NCBI GenBank assembly: GCA_002083615.1 | Contig: MSXO01000071.1 | Location: 1-11,510 of the forward strand | DNA: 11,510 bases | Source of the DNA: Proteobacteria bacterium ST_bin11 | GTDB lineage: Bacteria; Pseudomonadota; Gammaproteobacteria; Methylococcales; Methylomonadaceae | Reading direction: 5' to 3' | Shown: in pieces, positions 1-11,510 of the stretch | Position numbering within the stretch: the first letter of the stretch is position 1 | Layout of the letters: the number at the start of each line of letters is the position of its first letter | Notes under the pieces: generated by a model | The model's database searches: none | What the model was told of the DNA's origin: nothing | What the model saw: only the letters and a program-made list of their open reading frames with translations | Translations under genes and position numbers: made by a program

Positions 1-93
1 TGCCGCTGTCAATGTGGTTTTACCATGATCAACGTGACCGATGGTACCAACGTTTACGTGCGGTTTCTTTCGTTCAAATTTTTCTTTAGCCAT
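1..93 (-). CDS. tuf: Translation elongation factor Tu (N-terminal 31 codons; rest beyond window)
   Basis: EF-Tu carries aminoacyl-tRNA to the ribosomal A site as a GTP complex. Only the first 31 codons are in the window, reading [19 protein letters not shown] and then [12 protein letters not shown]. This matches the E. coli N-terminus almost residue for residue and includes the P-loop GHVDHGKT (residues 19-26). The ATG is at 93, with CAGGT (102-106) 8 bases upstream. It follows fusA by 26 bases, the usual last-but-linked position in the str operon. Many gammaproteobacteria have a second tuf copy elsewhere; the window cannot show whether this one does. Confidence 0.98.
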
Positions 94-119
94 GATTCAA
101 TACCTGATATGTAAAAAAT

Positions 120-2213
120 TTAAGATACTTTTCTAATAATCGCTTCCGCAATACTTGCAGGTGCTTCGTTATATCTTTCAAACTGCATACTGTAAGTTGC
201 TCTGCCCTGGGTTGCCGATCTAAGATCCGTGGCATAACCAAACATTTCAGCAAGAGGGACTTCGCACTCTATTACTTTTCCTGCCGGAACATCTTCCATT
301 CCATGAATAACACCTCTCCGTCGATTAATGTCACCCACTACCTCGCCCATATAATCCTCGGGAGTTACTACCTCGACTTTCATAATGGGCTCCAGCAAGG
401 CAGGATTTGCAGTCTTAGCTCCATCCCTGAAGCACATAGATCCTGCTATCTTGAAAGCCATTTCATTCGAATCGACATCATGATATGAACCATCGAATAA
501 ACTAACCTTTACGTCAACAACTGGAAAACCACCTAACACTCCGTTTTCCATTTGCTCTTGCACACCTTTATCTATAGCTGGAATATATTCTTTTGGAACA
601 GCACCACCAACCACTTCATTCACGAACTCGTAGCCAGACCCGGGCTCCTTCGGCTCCAACCTAAGCCAAACATGTCCGTATTGACCTTTACCGCCAGATT
701 GCCTGATGAACTTGCCTTCGCATTCAACTACATTTCTAATCGTTTCTCTATAAGCCACTTGCGGCGCACCGACATTTGCCGCAACGTTAAACTCTCTTTT
801 CATTCGGTCTACAATAATCTCCAGGTGTAACTCACCCATCCCCGAAATTATTGTTTGACCAGACTCTGGATCACTTCCTACTCGAAAAGAAGGGTCTTCC
901 TGAGCCAGCTTGGAAAGAGCAGCACCCATTTTGTCCTGATCGGCTTTTGTTTTCGGCTCAACAGCCACTGCAATGACTGGCTCGGGGAATTCCATTTTTT
1001 CGAGCACAATCGGCTTTTCAATGTCGCAAAGGGTATCGCCTGTCGTCACGTCCTTTAGCCCGATGAAGGCAGCAATTTCACCAGCTCTAACCTCATTGAT
1101 TTCAACTCGACTATTGGCATGCATCTGCACAATACGTCCAACACGTTCTTTTTTGCCCTTAATGGCATTTAAAACCGTATCCCCAGACTTAACCATGCCG
1201 GAATACACTCTAAAAAAAGTCAATGTACCGACAAATGGGTCAGTTGCTATTTTAAATGCTAGAGCAGAGAACGGCTCGTCATCAGAAGCGCTGCGAAGCA
1301 AATTACCGTCGGATTCCGACTGACCTACTACCGGTTTAATGTCGAGAGGGGACGGCAGAAACTCTATCACACCATCCAAAACGCACTGCACACCCTTGTT
1401 CTTAAATGCAGATCCGCAGTAGGCAGGCACTAGTTTGTTCTTAAGTACTTGCGCTCTTATACCCTGCTTTATTTCTTCGTTTGTCAAAACACCTTTTTCA
1501 AGATATTTGTCCATCAATTCTTCGTCAGCGTCAGCAGCGGCCTCGACCATGCGCTCACGCCATTCGTCAACCAAACTTAGCATTTCACTAGGAACATCCA
1601 TTTCCTCATAGCCGACACCCATGCTGGCCTCTTCCCAATAGATCGCTTTCATTTTCAGCAAATCTACAACACCTCTGAAGTGTTCTTCTGCGCCAATTGG
1701 CAACTGCATTGGCACAACTACAGTGCCCAAACGCAGCTTGATTTGATCAAGCACACGCAGAAAGTTAGCGCCAGAACGATCCATCTTGTTCACGAACACC
1801 AATCGGGGAACGTGATACTTATCAGCCTGCCGCCATACCGTCTCTGACTGGGGCTCTACCCCACCCACCGCACAAAAGATCGCACATGCGCCATCAAGCA
1901 CTCGCAAGGAACGCTCAACTTCTATGGTGAAATCCACATGCCCAGGCGTATCAATTATATTGATGCGATGTTCTGGATATTGCTTTTCCATCCCTAGCCA
2001 AAAGCAAGTTGTCGCAGCTGAGGTGATTGTTATACCTCGCTCCTGCTCCTGCTCCATCCAGTCCATGGTTGCGGCACCATCATGAACTTCGCCGATTTTG
2101 TGCGAAACACCTGTGTAAAAAAGAATGCGCTCGGTTGTTGTTGTCTTGCCAGCATCTATGTGAGCCATGATGCCAATATTACGATAGCGCTCTATGGGCG
2201 TCTTACGAGCCAC
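120..2213 (-). CDS. fusA: Translation elongation factor G, GTG start
   Basis: GTPase that drives tRNA-mRNA translocation and, with ribosome recycling factor, splits post-termination ribosomes. The 697 residues compare with 704 in E. coli. GTPase motifs are all present: P-loop AHIDAGKT (17-24), switch I RGITI (59-63), DTPGH (88-92, including the catalytic-type histidine), NKMD (142-145) and GSAF (267-270). Domain IV has QSGGKGQYGH (505-514) and the tip loop DGSYHDVDS (574-582) with H578, which reaches the decoding centre. The start is GTG at 2213, giving MARKTPIERYRNIGI like E. coli. The next methionine, residue 16, directly precedes the P-loop and cannot be the start. A short AGGT lies 8 bases upstream. 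The gap to rpsG is 23 bases and to tuf 26 bases, so this is one transcription unit. The product reads as canonical EF-G; no sign of a divergent paralogue is seen. Confidence 0.99.
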   Translation of the reverse strand: MARKTPIERYRNIGIMAHIDAGKTTTTERILFYTGVSHKIGEVHDGAATMDWMEQEQERGITITSAATTCFWLGMEKQYPEHRINIIDTPGHVDFTIEVERSLRVLDGACAIFCAVGGVEPQSETVWRQADKYHVPRLVFVNKMDRSGANFLRVLDQIKLRLGTVVVPMQLPIGAEEHFRGVVDLLKMKAIYWEEASMGVGYEEMDVPSEMLSLVDEWRERMVEAAADADEELMDKYLEKGVLTNEEIKQGIRAQVLKNKLVPAYCGSAFKNKGVQCVLDGVIEFLPSPLDIKPVVGQSESDGNLLRSASDDEPFSALAFKIATDPFVGTLTFFRVYSGMVKSGDTVLNAIKGKKERVGRIVQMHANSRVEINEVRAGEIAAFIGLKDVTTGDTLCDIEKPIVLEKMEFPEPVIAVAVEPKTKADQDKMGAALSKLAQEDPSFRVGSDPESGQTIISGMGELHLEIIVDRMKREFNVAANVGAPQVAYRETIRNVVECEGKFIRQSGGKGQYGHVWLRLEPKEPGSGYEFVNEVVGGAVPKEYIPAIDKGVQEQMENGVLGGFPVVDVKVSLFDGSYHDVDSNEMAFKIAGSMCFRDGAKTANPALLEPIMKVEVVTPEDYMGEVVGDINRRRGVIHGMEDVPAGKVIECEVPLAEMFGYATDLRSATQGRATYSMQFERYNEAPASIAEAIIRKVS

Positions 2214-2220
2214 AACAACA

Positions 2221-2225
2221 ACCTA
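2221..2225 (-). promoter_or_regulatory. Weak ribosome binding site for the fusA GTG start
   Basis: Minus-strand TAGGT followed by 8 bases of TTG repeats and then GTG (2213). The match to the anti-Shine-Dalgarno sequence is short. With a 23-base gap after rpsG, translational coupling to rpsG probably assists initiation. Confidence 0.55.
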
Positions 2226-2236
2226 TTGCAGCTTTA

Positions 2237-2707
2237 TTACCAGCGATAATGAGCAAACGCTTTATTTGCTTCCGCCATTCTATGAGTGTCTTCGCGTTTT
2301 TTGGCCGCCGCTCCGCGCCCTTCAGAGGCATCCAGCAATTCACCAGCCAATTTTGCAGCCATGGTTCTTTCGTTACGCTTACGCGCAGCGTCAATCAACC
2401 ACCGCATTGATAGCGCCAACCTTCTAGTAGGGCGAACTTCCACCGGCACTTGGTAGGTCGCACCACCAACCCGACGAGACTTGACCTCAACACGCGGCTG
2501 AACATTTTCTAATGCCTTGGAAACCAACTCGAGAGACTCCTTATGACCCTTACCCTCGATAACGTCTAAAGCACCGTAAACAATCTTTTCGGCTACGGAT
2601 TTTTTACCATCTTCCATGATCATGTTCATGAACTTTGATAGCATGTCGCTACCAAATCGCGGATCTGGATTAATGACTCTTTTTGCAGCAACTCTTCTTC
2701 TTGACAT
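2237..2707 (-). CDS. rpsG: 30S ribosomal protein S7
   Basis: Primary 16S rRNA-binding protein that starts assembly of the small-subunit head and lines the E-site mRNA exit. The 156 residues match the common bacterial length. The family sequence is complete: basic N-terminus MSRRRVAAKR, then the D(M/V)LSKFMNMIMEDGKKSVAEKIVY helix, the beta-hairpin around QPRVEVKSRRVGGATYQVPVEV, RPTRRLALSMRWLI, and the C-terminal EDTHRMAEANKAFAHYRW. The ATG at 2707 is preceded by TAAAGG, whose first three bases are the rpsL stop codon, so initiation here is probably coupled to rpsL translation. In E. coli, S7 represses str translation by binding a roughly 100-base rpsL-rpsG spacer. Here the spacer is only 13 bases, so that site cannot exist in the same form. 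Confidence 0.99.
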   Translation of the reverse strand: MSRRRVAAKRVINPDPRFGSDMLSKFMNMIMEDGKKSVAEKIVYGALDVIEGKGHKESLELVSKALENVQPRVEVKSRRVGGATYQVPVEVRPTRRLALSMRWLIDAARKRNERTMAAKLAGELLDASEGRGAAAKKREDTHRMAEANKAFAHYRW

Positions 2708-2720
2708 CTGTTATCAACCT

Positions 2721-3095
2721 TTATTTCTTAGGTCTTTTCGCGCCATATTTGGAGCGACCACATTTTCTATCCTTAACACCAGAAGTATCGAGACTTCCAC
2801 GAACCACGTGGTAGCGAACGCCTGGCAGGTCTTTTACACGACCACCCCTGATCAAAACCACGGAGTGCTCCTGCAGATTATGCCCTTCACCACCGATATA
2901 GCTACTAACCTCAGCACCGTTAGTCAATCTCACCCTTGCAACCTTACGCAAAGCGGAGTTCGGCTTTTTAGGCGTTGTGGTATAAACCCTGGTACAAACC
3001 CCGCGCCGTTGCGGACAAGCTTCCAACGCCGGAACGTTAGTCTTCTCTATTTTTTTAGCACGAGGCTTACGGACCAATTGATTGATCGTGGCCAT
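2721..3095 (-). CDS. rpsL: 30S ribosomal protein S12
   Basis: Protein of the small-subunit decoding centre; it contacts the codon-anticodon helix in the A site and affects fidelity. The 124 residues are the E. coli length, and the sequence is near-identical to family members throughout: MATINQLVRKPR, LEACPQRRGVCTRVYTTTPKKPNSALRK, SYIGGEGHNLQEHS, GGRVKDLPGVRYH and a basic KRPKK end. K43 and K88, the usual sites of streptomycin-resistance changes, are wild type. D89, the aspartate that RimO methylthiolates in E. coli, is present. The ATG at 3095 has GGAG (3105-3108) 9 bases upstream. This is the first gene after the promoter in the rpoC-rpsL gap, so its leader would be about 100 bases long if that promoter is used. 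It ends in TAA 13 bases before rpsG. Confidence 0.99.
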   Translation of the reverse strand: MATINQLVRKPRAKKIEKTNVPALEACPQRRGVCTRVYTTTPKKPNSALRKVARVRLTNGAEVSSYIGGEGHNLQEHSVVLIRGGRVKDLPGVRYHVVRGSLDTSGVKDRKCGRSKYGAKRPKK

Positions 3096-3130
3096 TCTTA
3101 ACTACTCCGAATATGCAATGTTTAATAAGC

Positions 3131-3156
3131 AATAAATAAACCTGCGTAACCGCAGG
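3131..3156 (-). terminator. GC-rich hairpin with T-rich tail: possible intrinsic terminator or attenuator
   Basis: On the minus strand, the arms CCTGCG (3156-3151) and CGCAGG (3146-3141) form a perfect 6-bp stem, five pairs of which are G-C. The loop is GTTA. Two G-U pairs could extend the base. The tail is TTTATTTATT (3140-3131), eight T in ten, but interrupted by A, so termination may be partial. The plus-strand side has no T tract, so it would act only in the direction of the genes. It lies about 90 bases after the rpoC stop and about 40 bases after the predicted str start point, so both rpoC read-through and str transcripts would cross it. Confidence 0.6.
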
Positions 3157-3164
3157 CCACTATA

Positions 3165-3200
3165 GCTCCGCCCAAACCAATTGGCTGATGTGAGCAGAGC
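3165..3200 (-). other. Possible imperfect stem-loop in the rpsL leader
   Basis: Minus-strand GCTCTGCT (3200-3193) can pair with GGCGGAGC (3172-3165) over 8 bp, two of them G-U, closing a 20-base loop that contains the palindrome CCAATTGG (3184-3177). Its 5' arm overlaps the predicted transcription start, so only RNAs reading through from rpoC would contain the whole arm. I judged this by eye without an energy calculation, and a chance match is quite possible. Confidence 0.25.
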
Positions 3201-3229
3201 ATGATACCTTTCCGAAAGAACCAGGTCAA
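3201..3229 (-). promoter_or_regulatory. Probable sigma70 promoter for the str genes (rpsL-rpsG-fusA-tuf)
   Basis: Read on the minus strand, a -35 box TTGACC (3229-3224) and a -10 box TATCAT (3206-3201) are separated by exactly 17 bases. Each box matches the sigma70 consensus at five of six positions. The -35 box begins 16 bases after the rpoC stop codon. Transcription would start near 3191-3195. The bases just after the -10 box, GCTCTGC, are GC-rich, as in promoters subject to stringent (ppGpp/DksA) control; that form of regulation is inference. The location between rpoC and rpsL fits an independent promoter for the translation genes. Confidence 0.75.
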
Positions 3230-3245
3230 GCATTTTTGAGAATCT

Positions 3246-6200
3246 CTACTCAACATTCAGCGCCTGCTTCAAAGCTTCTTCAACGTCAACCGCTTCAATT
3301 GCTTGAGCGGATGCTTCAGAACCTGAGCTAGAGTCGGCAGCCCTTCTCTTACGCCGCTGTTCATGGTAAGCAAGACCCGTACCGGCAGGAATAAGACGCC
3401 CAACAATGACGTTCTCCTTCAAACCATTCAAGCTATCGCTGATGCCGCGAACTGCCGCATCCGTCAAGACGCGAGTGGTTTCCTGGAATGACGCCGCGGA
3501 AATAAATGACTCCGTAGCAAGAGACGCTTTAGTGATACCTAGCAGTATTGAATCATAGCTGGCAGGGATCTTCCCTTCTCTTTCGATTTGATCGTTCACG
3601 GCGTTAATCATGGTGCGCTCAACTTGCTCACCTTTAACGAAATCGGTATCGCCAGACGCAGTAATCTCCACTTTTCTGAGCATTTGCCGAATTATTGCTT
3701 CGATGTGCTTGTCGTTGATTTTAACGCCTTGCAGACGGTAGACATCCTGAATCTCTTTGACCAAATAATCCGCCAACTCTTCGATTCCACGCAGCCTCAA
3801 AATATCGTGCGGGGTCAATTCACCTTCAGCGATGGTCTCACCTTTGTCTACAAACTCACCTTCGAACACGGTAATATGCCGCCATTTCGGAATGAGCGTT
3901 TCATACTGCTCACCTTCAGAGTCAGTAATGATGACCCGTTGCTTACCTTTTGTTTCCTTACCGAAAGACACCATACCAGTGGCTTCCGCCAATATCGCAG
4001 GATCTTTGGTTTTGCGGGCTTCGAAAAGGTCAGCTACTCGCGGTAAACCACCTGTGATATCGCGTGTTTTACTAGACTCTTGCGGAATCCTCGCCAATAC
4101 GTCACCAACTTTTACTTCGCCGCCATCCTTAACACCGACGATCGCGCCGGCAGGCAAAAAGTATTGAGCCGGAATATCAGTTCCTGGCAGATTGATCTGT
4201 CCGCCTTGCTCGTCAATCAGACGCACCATAGGCCGCAGCTCTTTACCAGCCGAGCTTCTTTGCTTAGGATCGGTGACTACTCGTGACGTTAAGCCGGTTA
4301 CATCATCCGACTGCTCTTGAACGGTAATACCGTCCATAAAATCAATCAGCTGAATAAAACCATCTACTTCTGTGATCACGGGATGAGTATGCGGATCCCA
4401 ATTGACGATAATATCGCCAGCACTGACAGGACTGCCGTCGCCAACTGACAATACAGCACCGTATGGAATTTTGTAGCGCTCGCGCTCACGACCGTAGTCG
4501 TCCATAACTCCAACTTCGCCGGACCGAGATACAGCTACAAGATTGTTCTCTCTGTTCTTGACGGTTTTCAAGTTATTCAGCTTTGACGTACCGCTGGATT
4601 TAACTTGAACGTTACTCACCGCAGCAGACCGCGAAGCAGCACCACCGATGTGGAATGTGCGCATCGTCAACTGTGTACCAGGCTCACCGATTGACTGCGC
4701 AGCCACAACGCCGACAGCTTCGCCGATGTTAACCAAGTGCCCGCGACCCAAGTCACGGCCATAACATTTGGCACAAACACCTTGACGAGATTCGCATGTA
4801 ATGACAGAACGCACCAACATTTTATCGACGCCGTTATCCTCGAGTACCGTAACTAGATTTTCATCTATCATGGTGCCGGCTGGGATCAAGACATTAACGC
4901 CTGCCGGATCCGTGACATCTACCGCGGCTACGCGTCCCAGCACCCGATCAACCAAAGGCTCAACTACATCCCCGCCTTCGATAATCGGCATCATGGTTAG
5001 GCCGTTTTGAGTGCCACAGTCAGACTCGGCGATGACCAAGTCCTGAGCGACGTCCACCAAGCGACGAGTCAGATAACCTGAGTTAGCGGTTTTCAACGCT
5101 GTATCCGCTAACCCTTTGCGAGCGCCATGAGTTGAAATAAAGTACTGTAATACGTCCAAACCTTCTCGGAAGTTCGCAGTAATCGGCGTCTCGATGATGG
5201 AGCCATCAGGCTTAGCCATCAGGCCGCGCATACCTGCCAACTGGCGAATCTGTGCCGCAGAACCCCTCGCGCCGGACTCAGCCATCATGAAGATTGAGTT
5301 GAAAGACTTTTGTTTTACTTTCTCGCCTTTTGAGTTGACTACTTCGTCTTCGCCCAAGCCTTCCATCATCACTTTCGCGACTTGATCATTAGCTCGTGAC
5401 CAGATGTCGACAACCTTGTTATAGCGTTCGCCGTCCGTAACCAAACCGGACGCGTACTGGTTCTGGATTTCATTAACCTCGGCATCGGCAGAGCGGATGA
5501 TGTCGGCTTTCTTGACAGGAATCTCCATGTCTTCAATGCCGAAAGACACCCCGGAACGCGTAGCGTATTTGAATCCCAAGTACATGATCTTATCCGCCAA
5601 CATCACGGTTTCTTTGATACCGAGATACCGATAGCTGTAGTTAATCAACCGAGAAATATTCTTCTTGGTCATGTCTACATTGACCAACTCATAAGGCATG
5701 CCGTCAGGTACTATGCCCCAGACGATCGCACGACCCACCGTGGTTTTCTTCCTACTTACAATCGTTTCGAAATCGCCTTCGGGCGTTTTCAGCTTTTCGG
5801 TGACCCGTACTTCAATCTTACTTTGCAACTCAACCGCTTTGGCGTCCAAGGCCAGCATTACCTCAGACAAGTCGCCAAAGATACTACCCTCGCCCGCGGC
5901 ATTGACTTTTTCCCGGGTAATGTAATATAGACCCAGCACCACGTCCTGCGACGGGTTGATAACTGGCTCGCCGTTAGCCGGTGACAAAATATTGTTAGTC
6001 GCCATCATCAAGGTACGAGCTTCTAGCTGCGCCTCGATAGACAACGGAATATGGACAGCCATTTGGTCGCCGTCGAAGTCGGCGTTAAACGCGCTACAAA
6101 CCAAGGGATGCAACTGAATGGCTTTGCCTTCGATCAAAATTGGCTCAAATGCTTGGATACCCAATCTATGCAGCGTCGGGGCGCGGTTCAATAACACGGG

Positions 6201-7457
6201 ATGTTCGCGTATAACCTCTTCGAGAATATCCCAAACTTCAGCACCTTCGCGCTCTACCATTTTCTTGGCAGCTTTGATCGTTGTGGCTAACCCGCGCAAC
6301 TGTAATTTGCTGAAAATGAAAGGCTTAAAAAGCTCCAGCGCCATCTTTTTCGGCAAGCCACACTGGTGCAGTCTTAATGTCGGACCAACCACGATAACCG
6401 AACGACCTGAATAGTCGACGCGTTTGCCCAATAAGTTTTGACGGAAACGGCCTTGCTTACCTTTGATCATATCGGCCAAAGATTTCAACGGACGTCTGTT
6501 ACTGCCGGTAATGGCGCGACCGCGGCGACCATTATCCAGCAAGGCGTCAACCGCCTCTTGCAGCATCCGTTTTTCATTGCGGACAATAATGTCTGGCGCG
6601 TTCAGATCCAACAAACGTGTTAAACGATTGTTTCTGTTGATAACCCGGCGATACAAATCATTCAAATCGGAAGTCGCAAAACGACCACCATCCAGCGGCA
6701 CCAATGGGCGCAACTCAGGAGGTAAAACAGGCAACACGGTCATAATCATCCATTCCGGACGATTATTGGAAGCCAGCAAAGAATCGATAACTTTGAGACG
6801 CTTCGAATATTTTTTGATTTTGGTATCGGAATTGGTCGCGTTGATTTCTTCCCGTAGCGTGTTGATTTCTTCTTTCAAATCGATTGATTTGAGCAAGTCA
6901 TAGATCGCTTCTGCGCCCATTTTTGCAACGAAATCGTCGCCATGCTCTTCAACCGCGTTCAAATATTCTTCGTCGGTTAGCAATTGGCCTTTTTCCAGCG
7001 GCGACATACCTGGATCGATCACCACGAATGTTTCGAAATACAATACGCGTTCGATCGAGCGCAGCGTCATATCCAGCAACAAAGCAATCCGCGATGGCAG
7101 TGATTTCAAGAACCAAATATGCGCCACAGGACTAGCCAAGTCGATATGCCCCATTCTTTCCCGGCGCACTTTCGAGAGAGTAACCTCTACTCCGCATTTT
7201 TCGCAGATCACACCGCGATGTTTTAAGCGCTTGTATTTACCGCACAAGCACTCGTAATCGCTGATCGGTCCAAAAATCTTCGCGCAAAACAGGCCGTCAC
7301 GTTCCGGCTTGAAGGTACGGTAATTGATTGTCTCAGGCTTTTTCACTTCACCATAAGACCATGAACGAATCATGTCCGGAGAAGCCAATCCAATGCGGAT
7401 ATTGTCAAAATCATCTGTACGACCTTGACGTTTTAAGAAATTCATTAAATCTTTCAA
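3246..7457 (-). CDS. rpoC: DNA-directed RNA polymerase subunit beta prime, TTG start
   Basis: Beta prime subunit of RNA polymerase; it carries the catalytic magnesium and most of the clamp. The product has 1403 residues, against 1407 in E. coli. Zinc site 1 is C70, C72, C85, C88. The magnesium motif NADFDGD is at 458-464 (D460, D462, D464). The bridge helix region GARKGLADTALKTANSGY is near 778-795. Zinc site 2 is C814, C888, C895, C898. The trigger-loop base with R933 and H936 is followed by the gammaproteobacterial trigger-loop insert (about 943-1130). The C-terminus is a Ser/Ala/Glu-rich tail ending ALNVE and a TAG stop; the other complete genes and rpoB end in TAA. The start is TTG at 7457, giving MKDLMNFLK as in E. 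coli MKDLLKFLK, with AGAGGA 7 bases upstream. The in-frame ATG at 7445 would lose four conserved residues and sit 19 bases from that site. Confidence 0.99.
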   Translation of the reverse strand: MKDLMNFLKRQGRTDDFDNIRIGLASPDMIRSWSYGEVKKPETINYRTFKPERDGLFCAKIFGPISDYECLCGKYKRLKHRGVICEKCGVEVTLSKVRRERMGHIDLASPVAHIWFLKSLPSRIALLLDMTLRSIERVLYFETFVVIDPGMSPLEKGQLLTDEEYLNAVEEHGDDFVAKMGAEAIYDLLKSIDLKEEINTLREEINATNSDTKIKKYSKRLKVIDSLLASNNRPEWMIMTVLPVLPPELRPLVPLDGGRFATSDLNDLYRRVINRNNRLTRLLDLNAPDIIVRNEKRMLQEAVDALLDNGRRGRAITGSNRRPLKSLADMIKGKQGRFRQNLLGKRVDYSGRSVIVVGPTLRLHQCGLPKKMALELFKPFIFSKLQLRGLATTIKAAKKMVEREGAEVWDILEEVIREHPVLLNRAPTLHRLGIQAFEPILIEGKAIQLHPLVCSAFNADFDGDQMAVHIPLSIEAQLEARTLMMATNNILSPANGEPVINPSQDVVLGLYYITREKVNAAGEGSIFGDLSEVMLALDAKAVELQSKIEVRVTEKLKTPEGDFETIVSRKKTTVGRAIVWGIVPDGMPYELVNVDMTKKNISRLINYSYRYLGIKETVMLADKIMYLGFKYATRSGVSFGIEDMEIPVKKADIIRSADAEVNEIQNQYASGLVTDGERYNKVVDIWSRANDQVAKVMMEGLGEDEVVNSKGEKVKQKSFNSIFMMAESGARGSAAQIRQLAGMRGLMAKPDGSIIETPITANFREGLDVLQYFISTHGARKGLADTALKTANSGYLTRRLVDVAQDLVIAESDCGTQNGLTMMPIIEGGDVVEPLVDRVLGRVAAVDVTDPAGVNVLIPAGTMIDENLVTVLEDNGVDKMLVRSVITCESRQGVCAKCYGRDLGRGHLVNIGEAVGVVAAQSIGEPGTQLTMRTFHIGGAASRSAAVSNVQVKSSGTSKLNNLKTVKNRENNLVAVSRSGEVGVMDDYGRERERYKIPYGAVLSVGDGSPVSAGDIIVNWDPHTHPVITEVDGFIQLIDFMDGITVQEQSDDVTGLTSRVVTDPKQRSSAGKELRPMVRLIDEQGGQINLPGTDIPAQYFLPAGAIVGVKDGGEVKVGDVLARIPQESSKTRDITGGLPRVADLFEARKTKDPAILAEATGMVSFGKETKGKQRVIITDSEGEQYETLIPKWRHITVFEGEFVDKGETIAEGELTPHDILRLRGIEELADYLVKEIQDVYRLQGVKINDKHIEAIIRQMLRKVEITASGDTDFVKGEQVERTMINAVNDQIEREGKIPASYDSILLGITKASLATESFISAASFQETTRVLTDAAVRGISDSLNGLKENVIVGRLIPAGTGLAYHEQRRKRRAADSSSGSEASAQAIEAVDVEEALKQALNVE

Positions 7458-7464
7458 GAGCTTA

Positions 7465-7470
7465 TCCTCT
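7465..7470 (-). promoter_or_regulatory. Ribosome binding site that decides the rpoC TTG start
   Basis: AGAGGA on the minus strand, followed by the 7-base spacer TAAGCTC and then TTG (7457). This is near-ideal spacing for TTG. For the in-frame ATG at 7445 the spacing would be 19 bases, which is too far. The surrounding 61-base rpoB-rpoC gap shows no convincing promoter or terminator. Confidence 0.8.
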
Positions 7471-7518
7471 TTAAATGTTATCCGATATTGTCCAGAATCT
7501 ATCTCGCAAAGAACGGAA

Positions 7519-11510
<3,992 letters not shown>

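Noticed and set aside
2203..2394. 63-codon minus-strand open frame overlapping the rpsG end and fusA start
   Set aside because: It is an out-of-frame overlap of two well-supported genes and has no recognisable product.
2616..3101. 161-codon plus-strand open frame opposite rpsG and rpsL
   Set aside because: It spans two highly conserved ribosomal protein genes on the other strand, and its translation resembles no protein family I know.
3096..3140. Second promoter between the hairpin and rpsL
   Set aside because: AT-rich -10-like boxes such as TATTAA and CATATT occur, but none has a credible -35 box at 16-18 bases. The AT richness is explained by the hairpin tail.
3177..3184. Palindrome CCAATTGG as an operator
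   Set aside because: An 8-base palindrome is common by chance, and I do not recognise it as a regulator site.
3588..4046. 152-codon plus-strand open frame
   Set aside because: It lies wholly antisense within the conserved rpoC coding sequence and has no recognisable protein or ribosome binding site; it is a shadow frame.
6463..6903. 146-codon plus-strand open frame
   Set aside because: Antisense to the conserved N-terminal third of rpoC; explained by codon composition.
7458..7518. Promoter in the rpoB-rpoC gap (TTCTTT, 17 bases, CAATAT)
   Set aside because: Both boxes are weak matches. The short gap is adequately explained by co-transcription.

Overview
This window is a housekeeping region: the RNA polymerase / translation supercluster rpoB-rpoC-rpsL-rpsG-fusA-tuf. 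All six genes are on the minus strand, so transcription runs from high to low coordinates. The proteins look gammaproteobacterial. RpoB and RpoC carry the large lineage-specific inserts of that group: two in beta, and one in the trigger loop of beta prime. RpoC has 1403 residues, and its metal-binding and catalytic residues fall at exactly the E. coli numbers. The fused rpoBC-str order and the sequence character would suit a non-enteric gammaproteobacterium. A methanotroph of the Methylococcales is my guess, but the genus cannot be fixed from this window.

Layout, in transcription order. The window opens inside rpoB (11510 to 7519), lacking about the first 29 codons. A 61-base gap leads to rpoC (7457 to 3246), which starts with TTG. 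A 150-base gap follows, and it holds the only clear regulatory elements here: a strong sigma70-type promoter (3229 to 3201) and, downstream of it, a GC-rich hairpin with a T-rich tail (3156 to 3131). The str genes follow with tight spacing: rpsL (3095 to 2721), 13 bases, rpsG (2707 to 2237), 23 bases, fusA (2213 to 120, GTG start), 26 bases, and tuf (93 to 1). The tuf gene runs off the left end after 31 codons.

Together the genes encode the two catalytic subunits of RNA polymerase, two proteins of the small ribosomal subunit (the S12 decoding-centre protein and the S7 head-assembly protein), and the two main elongation GTPases. The promoter after rpoC would let the str genes be transcribed independently of rpoBC. 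The hairpin lies downstream of that promoter, so it could attenuate both rpoC read-through and str transcripts.

I found no mobile element, CRISPR array, tRNA, rRNA, intein, frameshift or foreign gene. No undescribed system is visible. The points worth a second look are regulatory: the layout of the rpoC-rpsL gap, and an rpsL-rpsG gap too short for the E. coli type of S7 control site.
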